From Ailurus styani (Eukaryota > Chordata > Mammalia > Carnivora > Ailuridae): DNA of 64,000 bases. Both the position numbers and the translations under genes were made by a program. The notes under the pieces were generated by a model. It worked only from the letters and a program-made list of their open reading frames with translations. It did no database searches and had not been told where the DNA came from. The DNA lies in NCBI GenBank assembly GCA_002007465.1, contig LNAC01000019.1, positions 3,160,236 through 3,224,235 of the forward strand. The letters are read 5' to 3'. Shown piece by piece: positions 57,270 to 64,000 of this stretch; within the stretch, counting starts at the first letter, position 1, and every line of letters begins with the position of its first letter.

Positions 57270-57695
57270 TTGCTTATATATGTATAGCACCTTCCAGGTT
57301 TCAAAGGCCTTTTACATGTCTCTTCTCAGGCAAGCTCCACACCTCTCCTGGCAGGCGGGCACAGTTGTGAGACTCAGGTTTTGAATGGGCCTGATTCTGG
57401 TGTCAGACTGCCTGGGTTTGTAGTCCCTCATTGTGCCTGCAATCCCTAGGGAAAACAGCTATGCCAACCTTGTGTAGTGTTGGGCAGGGTAGATGAAATA
57501 GTCTGTGTTAAATGTTTGGTAGAGTGTCTGGCACATTAATAAATATTAGCTGTCATTATTTCTGTCACTTAATAAACAATGAAATTCAGAGTAAAAAAGG
57601 TCAATTATTTGTCCAGGCTTATTTAGCTAGTAATAAGAAGAACCACAGCTAGAATCCAGTTCCTATTGTTTCTCATACACTCTCCTTTCTATTAG
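57270..57695. repeat. MIR copies, apparently one nested in another
   Basis: A + oriented MIR lies at about 57385-57560: GTCAGACTGCCTGGGTTTGTAG, GTAGAGTGTCTGGCACATTAATAAATATTAGC. Flanking parts read as a reversed MIR: left CAAAGGCCTTTTACATGTCTC (57300-57375), right GTCCAGGCTTATTTAGCTAG and AGAATCCAGTTCC (57575-57695). Nesting is inferred from order, and no clear target-site duplication was found. Confidence 0.6.
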
Positions 57696-59218
57696 ATCAT
57701 TTGCTGAAGGAGTTCCATCTTAAAACAGGATGGTTCAAGCTACAGGAAGCGGTAAAAATTTCTTTCTTTCAAAATAGTCTATAAATTGAACTTTTCAGTA
57801 CTCCATCCTGACTTACATTCTTTTCATCCTCATAAGAGGGTCTCTTTATTCATAAAGGTTAGCTTTTTGTTTCCTTGAATAGTCCAGAAGTTTAAATCTC
57901 CTTTGAATTGTTAAATTAATTCTTCTCTAGAAATTGCTTAATTTCTATCTATTTTTTCCTTAACAGTTCACTGTTTAGTGTTTTCATTAGGAGTGAAAGT
58001 ACCGATTTGGGGGCTGTTAAATTAAGCCTTTACGGAGGAATCTGCTCCCACATCTGACTTTTGCTGCTGTCTTTGCCTGGCTTCAACGGTTGGGTATTTT
58101 ATTCTGAGTAGTACACAGGTTCCTATAGAAAGTCATGGCCAAATATCTCTGCAGTTTTTCAGTTCACAAGCGTTTTCTCAGTGAGTCCTGAGCCCTGATG
58201 AGCTTGATGTCAGCCTCTGGTGGAATTTTGAAATAGGCTACAAGGGTTGTAAAAAGCCTTATGATTAGTTCTGGGTTGCCATGTATTTGAAATGGCACCT
58301 TGGTGTCTCCCTGCTGGGGCACATGGGCGTGTCTAGATTCCTTGTGCAGGAGCTGAAGTTCATGTTCACTTACCTAGACACTTCCTTTTACCACTGCTGC
58401 TCTATTATTTCCTAGTCGTGTTGGGACTTCCCAGGAGTTTGTACCTTCCACAGAGCCAATCCTGAGCAAGCTGTTGATTAGCTCCTGGGTTCTGGGTTCT
58501 GGATATCTCTATTTCACCATCTCTTATAAGCAAAGACCTTGGTATCTAACCTCCCCATCCTTTTCTTCCTCTGTATCTCTCTGAATTTTCCTTCCTGCAG
58601 TTTTAGAAGTATAGCCCACTTGCTCCCTGGGCCATGAAGAGTTCCCTTGCGTCACATTTCGAATTTTCTCTCTGTGTTTGTGTCAGGATTGCTATTTAAC
58701 TCTACCAGATTTAACCCTTAATCTCTAATAGAAATTTATAGACTTTAGAAAATCCTGAGTAATAAATTGTAACTTATTAGGAGCAGAAACCTGTCGTGAA
58801 GAGAGATAGGTAGAGGTACAATATAGAACATTGAAATCAAGAAAAGAGACAACAAAATCATTAAAAATGAGAATCTATTGATACAAATCCATGTTTAGGG
58901 ATACATAGCTTTACCTACTTCACTAATATCAAGGAACTGCTATATTATATGGCAGAATATAAGGAGTTTTAATATACAATTTTGTTTGTAAGTCATCAGA
59001 AATGATTAAATTTTGTAAAATTTACTTTTTTAAAACAAGATGGAAAATAAACAATAGTGTATGCTTGAATGACTCATAGTTAAAAGACATGGAGTTAAAT
59101 TATCTTAAAGTTATCTTAAGGGGATCTTCTTTGGCTGAGAAGATCAGTGTATACAGAAAATATTTTTCAAATATTATCCTAAATACTTGAGGGATTTTTT
59201 CTTATATGTATATAGAGA

Positions 59219-59220
<2 letters not shown>
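57696..59220. other. Intronic stretch with no assigned element
   Basis: About 1.5 kb. The part 58000-58700 is of higher complexity and GC than the surroundings and repeat-free by eye. No exon was found in it. Confidence 0.4.

Positions 59221-59257
<37 letters not shown>
59221..59257. repeat. (AT)18 microsatellite
   Basis: An uninterrupted AT dinucleotide run, preceded by GTATATAGAGAGC. Likely length-polymorphic. Confidence 0.95.
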
Positions 59258-59259
<2 letters not shown>

Positions 59260-59324
59260 AGAAAATAGAAAGTTTAAATGGTCTTTCAGAATCCCTTCCA
59301 GTTCAATCTGGTAGACAACCTAAA

Positions 59325-59510
59325 AATTCATTTGTTTAAAATATATTTCCTGAGTGTTTACTATGTGGCTGGAACTAAACTAGACATTAGAAATAGAGGG
59401 GTGAGCAAGCCAGGCACCATCCTTGCCCAGATGGAGTGGACATTCAAATAGGGAAATGGACAATATATAAAATAATTACGTCCGAATTAAGTGCTATGAT
59501 GGAAATAAAC
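59325..59510 (-). repeat. L2 3' fragment, antisense
   Basis: TTCATTTGTTTAAAATATATTTCCTGAGTGTTTACTATGTGGC, GAGCAAGCCAGGCACCATCC and TTAAGTGCTATGATGGAAATAAAC follow reversed L2. Confidence 0.7.
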
Positions 59511-60726
59511 AAAATGATGATAAACCAGAAATTGTCCCATTTTAGTACAGTTCTTTTCCCAACTACTCCCCATTTTTCCTCATTTCCTGAGATAATTTCT
59601 TAAATCAGACAATCTCAGCCTTTAAGTGTTTGGCTTAAGTCCTCCTTGTAAAGCGTTGAAGTACAAGACAAATAATGTGAGTCATTGACAGTAGATTGGC
59701 TTACAGTCAAAACTTGGCTAATGTTGACATTGATAAACGTAAAACTTAAACATAAGTCGTGGTAGGCAGGTGAAGCTAGAAGAGCGTCATTTTAATAACA
59801 GCACAATAACACAAACTTAGAAGAGGTATTTGTGGACTCTACAAATGGTACTGGTCATTGCCTTTGTTACTTTCCTTTGCTCCTAAAACAGATTCTCATT
59901 GCAGAGGAGTGTAGATACTGTTATTTTTGCTGTACAAAGTTCATAATAGTGTTTGAAAGAGATACCCGTGATAAAGAATGACCACATTAATTGTAACTTG
60001 TTTTAAAATTACCTTTTGATAAGATAAAGGAAAATACCTTTCAGAAGATCATGTGAATTACTCTCTCTTTTAGGCCAAGTAATTATATTCTATAATGCAA
60101 TTTTTTTGTGTTGGATGGACAGAGTAAAGATAAAAGGCAACCATAGTGAGAACAGCCTACTTCACAGCTGACTGAAGCAGGTGTTAGAAATGCAGATGAA
60201 GGGTAGTGACTAAAGACTGTACAAATTTGAAGTGAAAATGCCACTGGTCTGCATGCAGCGTTCTGCACACATGAAGTTTCAGGTAGTTAAATTATTCATT
60301 TTATTTTGTGAACTAGTTCAGGAGTTAGGGAAAAGGTGCCTTTTACATTTAAACTGTTTCTTCCCCCTCTTCCTTTCATCTGCACTTGGCAAGCAAAATG
60401 AACTTCGTTTTGTAAGTTTTATTCCAGCAAGTGAATGACTTACATCTCTATATGGGAGAAAAAAATACACCTAGGAACAGATAACTCACAGGTTTAAGTG
60501 ACAGTATAAAACAATAGAAACTAGAAATTAGTTTTCCCCTCACTTTTGTTGTAAAGAAAGCCACTAAAGACAAATAAATGTAAAAGTAGCTATCTAATAA
60601 TCATCATCATGATGAACCTCACCATGAAATCTTTCTCAAATGCCTGCATGGGCATTATTCTGTGCTGGATAAAAAGATCAAAAAAAATAAATAAATAAAA
60701 GCCATTCCTTCCATAGTCTTAACAAT
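59511..60726. other. Intronic stretch with no assigned element
   Basis: No exon or repeat family recognised. Short frames at 60083-60268 (-) and 60232-60438 (+) are unsupported. Confidence 0.4.
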
Positions 60727-60743
60727 CAAGAATTTTAATTTTT

Positions 60744-60948
60744 TATTTCATTTATTTTTTTGCTTAAGATTTCATTTATTTATTTGAGAGAGAGACAAAG
60801 AGCATAAGCAATAGGGAGGGACAGAAGAAGAAGGGGAAGCAAACTCCTCACTGAACATGGAGCCTGACACAGGACTTGATTCTAGGACCCTGAGATCATG
60901 ACCTGAGCTGAAGGCAGATGCTTGACTGACTGAGCCACCCAGGTGCCC
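60744..60948 (-). repeat. Carnivore tRNA-Lys SINE
   Basis: Reversed body ending GACTGAGCCACCCAGGTGCC. Target-site duplications CAAGAATTTTAATTTTT (60727-60743) and CAAGAATCTTGATTTTT (60949-60965). Confidence 0.9.
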
Positions 60949-60981
60949 CAAGAATCTTGATTTTTTTTTTAAGGCAAAACT

Positions 60982-61015
60982 GAGGGTGCCTGTGTGGCCT
61001 CAGATGTTTAAACAA
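60982..61015 (+). repeat. Possible head-only SINE fragment
   Basis: GAGGGTGCCTGTGTGGCCTCAG followed by ATGTTTAAAC resembles the first 30 bases of a + oriented tRNA-Lys SINE with an extra C. It then stops, between two reversed SINEs. Confidence 0.45.
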
Positions 61016-61049
61016 CTGAGATACTTTTAAACATTTAATTGTAATTTTA

Positions 61050-61253
61050 TTTTATTTTTTAAAAAGATTTATTTATTCAAGTGCACAAGAGAGTGCAAAG
61101 TGGAGGAGCAGAGGGTGAAGGAGAGAGAATCCCAAACAGACTCCTTGCTGAGCATGGAGCCCAATGCAGGGCTCAGCCTCAGAACACTGAGATCAGGACC
61201 TGAGCCGAAACCCAGAGTTGGATGCTCAACCGACCATGCCACCTAAGTGCTCC
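61050..61253 (-). repeat. Carnivore tRNA-Lys SINE, older subfamily
   Basis: Reversed body ending CCGACCATGCCACCTAAGTGCTCC. Target-site duplications TTTAATTGTAATTTTA (61034-61049) and TTTAATTTGTAATTTTA (61254-61270). Confidence 0.88.
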
Positions 61254-61540
61254 TTTAATTTGTAATTTTAAAGCAGAGTTACATTTTAAGGAAAATGTCA
61301 GAATTCCTGAAATTATTTCTACTCTCATTATGGCTTATTTTACTTTTTGATCTCAAGGTTGGCTGATCTTGCTACAGGGCACTGCGCTGGTATCCAGAAG
61401 TTGCATTAGTATTAAAACACCTGTTTTTGGTGAACTCAGATCATTTCAGGAGGGTCAAAGAGGTTTTATATATCTGTAGGAGGAGAACACAAACACTTAT
61501 TCCACATTTTAAAGGTGAAGAAAATGTGAACAAGGCATGC

Positions 61541-61567
61541 CTTGATTGATTGATTGATTGATTGGTT
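61541..61567. repeat. (TTGA)n short tandem repeat
   Basis: Five adjacent TTGA units within CCTTGATTGATTGATTGATTGATTGG. Confidence 0.9.
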
Positions 61568-61649
61568 GAGATTCAAAGTTGTGGAACTACTGACATTTTG
61601 ACTCAGTCTGTACCAATGTGTAGGCTTAAAATACCTTCTTTTGTCTCCT

Positions 61650-62035
61650 AAGACAAAGGGCTTCAGTGTCCTACAGATTTGGATTCAGATCCTGTTTCTT
61701 TTCTTCTCTCTTTTTTTTTTTTAAAGATTTTATTTATTTATTTGACAGAGAGAGAGATCACAAGTAGGCAGAGAGGCAGGCAGAGAGAAAGGAGGAAGCA
61801 GGCTCCCCCGCTGAGCAGAGAGCCCGATGCGGGCCTCGATCCCAGGACCCTGAGATCATGACCTGAGCTGAAGGCAGAGGCTTTAACCCACTGAGCCACC
61901 CAGGTGCCCTATAGTGTATTATTAATAATAATAACACCTCACCTATTAAGCTTCCCTGAATTACTGTGAGAATCAGATAAGACAGCATGTATAAGATACT
62001 CTGTAAAACATGAAATGTTCATAAAAGGTAAGTAA
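61650..62035 (+). repeat. MIR split by a young SINE
   Basis: Left part GGGCTTCAGTGTCCTACAGATTTGGATTCAGATCC and right part AATAATAACACCTCACCTATTAAG…GTGAGAATCAGATAAGACAG form one MIR order. The SINE at 61711-61910 lies between them. Confidence 0.6.
61711..61910 (-). repeat. Carnivore tRNA-Lys SINE, young mustelid type, inserted in MIR
   Basis: Reversed near-consensus body: AAAGATTTTATTTATTTATTTGACAG, GAGATCACAAGTAGGCAGAG, GATGCGGGCCTCGATCCCAGG, GAGCCACCCAGGTGCCC. Confidence 0.92.
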
Positions 62036-62058
62036 GCTGTTATCTGTAATTTGTTATT

Positions 62059-62224
62059 ATCAAATTTATCATTTGTGCCCTTCTTCCCATTGGAAGGCAC
62101 AATTATGCTATGAAATATTAAGATTAATTACTTATTTCCACATCAAATTTATCATTTGTGCCTTTCTTCCCATTGGAAGGCACAATTATGCTATGAAATA
62201 TTAAGATTAATTACTTATTTCCAC
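62059..62224. repeat. 83-bp direct tandem duplication
   Basis: Units 62059-62141 and 62142-62224 both run ATCAAATTTATCATTTGTGC … TTACTTATTTCCAC. They differ at one position (GCCCTTC versus GCCTTTC). Confidence 0.95.
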
Positions 62225-62509
62225 AGCAGTGGATATCACTTTTTGTGATACCTTTCTGGTAAATTAAATCTAATAATTTGATATATAATTCAGACATTAA
62301 GTTTGTACCATCATGAAAGTCTTGAACACATATCATGGTATACTGCAACATGAGATTCTTTCTGCCACAGACATTTATAGCTTAATAATTTACATAGTAT
62401 GTGGGTGACTGCTCTATTTCTAGAGTTCTTGATTGGTTACCACAGTGTGGATTAACTGAGCACAGAATAACCCTTTGGTTTCAAATCAGTCCACAAATGG
62501 GCCATTTTC

Positions 62510-62830
62510 TCCCATTAAAAAATTAAGGTATGTTTTACATATAGTAAAATTCATTCTCTTAGTGTGCAGTTCTGTGAGTCTTGATAAATGCTTATAGTCA
62601 TGTACGTACCACCATAATCAAGATGTAGAACATTTCATCACCCCTAAAGTTTCCCTGTGCCCCTTTGGAGGCATTGCCTCCACCCTCCCTCCCAGCCCCT
62701 GGCAACTACTGATCTGTTTTCTGTCCCCGTAATTTTGACTTTTTCAGAACACTGCATAAATTGAATCATACATCATGTAGTGCTTTGAGTTTGACAAATG
62801 TGGCATTTTTGTTAATGTACCATTTTTAAA
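62510..62830 (-). repeat. L1M 3'-end fragment, antisense
   Basis: AAGGTATGTTTTACATATAGTAAAATTC, CACCATAATCAAGATGTAGAACATTTC, CCCAGCCCCTGGCAACTACTGATC and AACACTGCATAAATTGAATC are the reversed L1M 3' series. Confidence 0.82.
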
Positions 62831-63144
62831 CACATTTTTTTCTATTTGGGAACAAAAGCATTCTTGCACTTACTTTTTAAAAGAGATTTCCAAAGTTGCA
62901 TTTTTGGAGTGTGCTTTTCATTTATTGAGAAGTACTGGTTGATGTTTTTGGTTCATAGATAGGTTGACAGTACCTAAATATTCCTGAGTTTTTGCCTATA
63001 CATACCCACTTAAAAATTCTTTCTCTGTGTCCCATATATTGAAAAAGAAATAGTTAAAATTATCTTTCAGAATGTACAGAAAGATATTTGCTCTCAGGTT
63101 GTTGGTTCAGAGTTTTGGGCTTTGTTATTTTTTAACCCAAGCCC

Positions 63145-63530
63145 TGAATTACGGAATGCATTGTGTCCCTCCCTAAATTCATATTGTTGAAGTCCAAAAC
63201 TCCAATGTAACTATATTGGGAGCTAGGGCCTTTAAGGAAATATTTCAGGTTAAATGAGACCCCAAGGGTTGGGCCCTAACCTAATAGACCTGGTGTATTT
63301 ATAAGAAGAGAAGGAGACACCAAGGGTGCTCACTTCCTCCGAGGAAAGGCTAGTGAGGTTACAGTGAGAAGGCCGCTCTCTGTGAACCAAAGAAAGAGGT
63401 CCCTGCAGACACTAAGTCTGCTGGCACCCTGGTATCAGACTTCCAGCCTCCACTATGTAGAAAATAAGTTTCTGTTGTTTAAGCCGCCAGTCTGTGGTAT
63501 TTTGTTATGGCAGCCTAAGTAAACGAATAC
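63145..63530 (+). repeat. MLT1-type (ERVL-MaLR) solo LTR
   Basis: GCATTGTGTCCCTCCCTAAATTC, ATATTGTTGAAGTCC, GGTGTATTTATAAGAAGAG, ACTTCCAGCCTCCACTATGTAG and GTTTCTGTTGTTTAAGCCGCCAGTCTGTGG are MaLR LTR landmarks in sense orientation. There is no internal region. Confidence 0.85.
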
Positions 63531-64000
63531 ATCCTGAATGTAAGAATCGGTAGTAGCTCTAAGAATCTCCACATAACAGCAGAATTACACACAGTATTGC
63601 CATAATGTACTAAAATTTCTAGGAGACTTGGAGTTCTGAGCTATAAAGAGTATGATAGAAATTAATAGCATTGAACCTGGCATCATCCTAGTCAGACTCA
63701 AAATGGTGACGTAAAATGGTGAAGGCATTAATAGATGATAAGGTAGTAGATAATTGGGAGGAGCAGAAGAGCTGATATTCCTACCAAGTGAGAAATAGAG
63801 GATGCTTCAGAGGGGGAAAAATAATGACTTGAAATCTCCCATCCACGAGTATGCATCAGTCAACTTTAAGTAATACAGACATTATTTTTTAATCCCCATT
63901 GATAAGAAGATGGGAAGTTGACAATTGCTGATCTTGGTTCTGATGTTCAACAGCATAATCAAGTTCCAAACTCTTTCCATCTCTCTGCTGTGCTCTACTT
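63531..64000. other. Intronic stretch to the window edge, no element assigned
   Basis: Nothing recognised apart from ordinary AT-rich sequence. Confidence 0.4.

Larger units (their letters stand above)
33639..64000 (+). other. SLC10A7: SLC10A7 intron downstream of the 39-nt exon (partial)
   Basis: No segment encoding the next expected peptide (GIVITPLLLL…) was found to the right of the donor. The intron therefore appears to run past the right end of the window. Its content is repeats, unique AT-rich DNA and several retro-insertions listed separately. Confidence 0.78.

Noticed and set aside
63145..63530. Endogenous retrovirus with coding regions
   Set aside because: Only solo LTR-type sequence (MaLR) is seen here and at 56690-57055. 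There is no gag, pol or env text nearby.
1..64000. CRISPR array, bacterial operon, phage or plasmid features
   Set aside because: No regularly spaced repeats, ribosome-binding sites or dense coding are present. Base composition and repeats are those of a mammalian intron.

Overview
This window is vertebrate, mammalian and almost certainly from a mustelid carnivore (mink, ferret, marten or otter group). Two things show this. It holds about 17 tRNA-Lys-derived carnivore SINEs, several of them of the young mustelid type (MVB2/SINEC_Mv-like, with CT-rich and AAATAAATAAA tails). It also holds two 5'-truncated copies of the carnivore-lineage L1 3' end. The rest of the repeat content (MIR, L2, MLT1/MaLR LTRs, Tigger and hAT fossils, L1M fragments) is common to placental mammals. 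There is no bacterial or viral coding content, and none of the open frames of 60-143 codons looks like a gene.

One genuine coding segment is visible: a 39-nt exon at 33600-33638 on the + strand. It has a strong polypyrimidine tract and AG before it and GTAAGT after it. It encodes AAAIFNSAFGSFL, which I recognise as an internal exon of SLC10A7 (about residues 133-145 of the human protein). The whole window is therefore best read as the interior of SLC10A7, transcribed left to right: about 33.6 kb of the upstream intron, the 13-codon exon, and about 30.4 kb of the downstream intron. No other SLC10A7 exon was recognised.

Layout. 1-5.7 kb: old L1 scrap, then unassigned AT-rich intron. 5.75-6.13 kb: SINE with an N and a suspicious duplicated half. 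9.2-9.6 kb: SINE, then a 43-nt A-run ending at an N. 11.2-11.9 kb: Tigger-like transposon beside an L1M 3' end. 13.7-20.7 kb: MIRs, SINEs, a 1.4-kb antisense L1M, a hAT fossil and an LTR-like repeat carrying a 39-bp L1 mini-insertion. 22-24 kb: mostly unique sequence. 24.8-28.3 kb: SINE-rich and GC-richer, with a G-quadruplex run. 29.3-31.6 kb: second copy of the LTR-like repeat, an L2 and a young SINE. 31.6-36.4 kb: unique sequence around the exon, including a regulatory-looking block. 36.4-44.7 kb: carnivore L1, MIR, SINEs and two long L1M blocks, one carrying a 33-nt U6 snRNA fragment. 46-49.4 kb: L2 and a carnivore L1. 51.2-51.6 kb: a U6/mRNA chimeric retrocopy. 52.5-57.7 kb: Tigger, L2, an MLT1 nested in L2, and MIRs. 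59.2 kb: an (AT)n microsatellite. 60.7-63.5 kb: a SINE cluster, an 83-bp tandem duplication, an L1M end and an MLT1 LTR.

I found no new gene system. The most interesting features are retrotransposition by-products: a chimeric U6-mRNA insertion with matching target-site duplications, and a separate 5' U6 fragment, also flanked by duplications, that ends at the same U6 nucleotide where the chimera begins. Repeat family names come from memory of consensus sequences, so boundaries are good to roughly 5-20 bp unless a target-site duplication is quoted.
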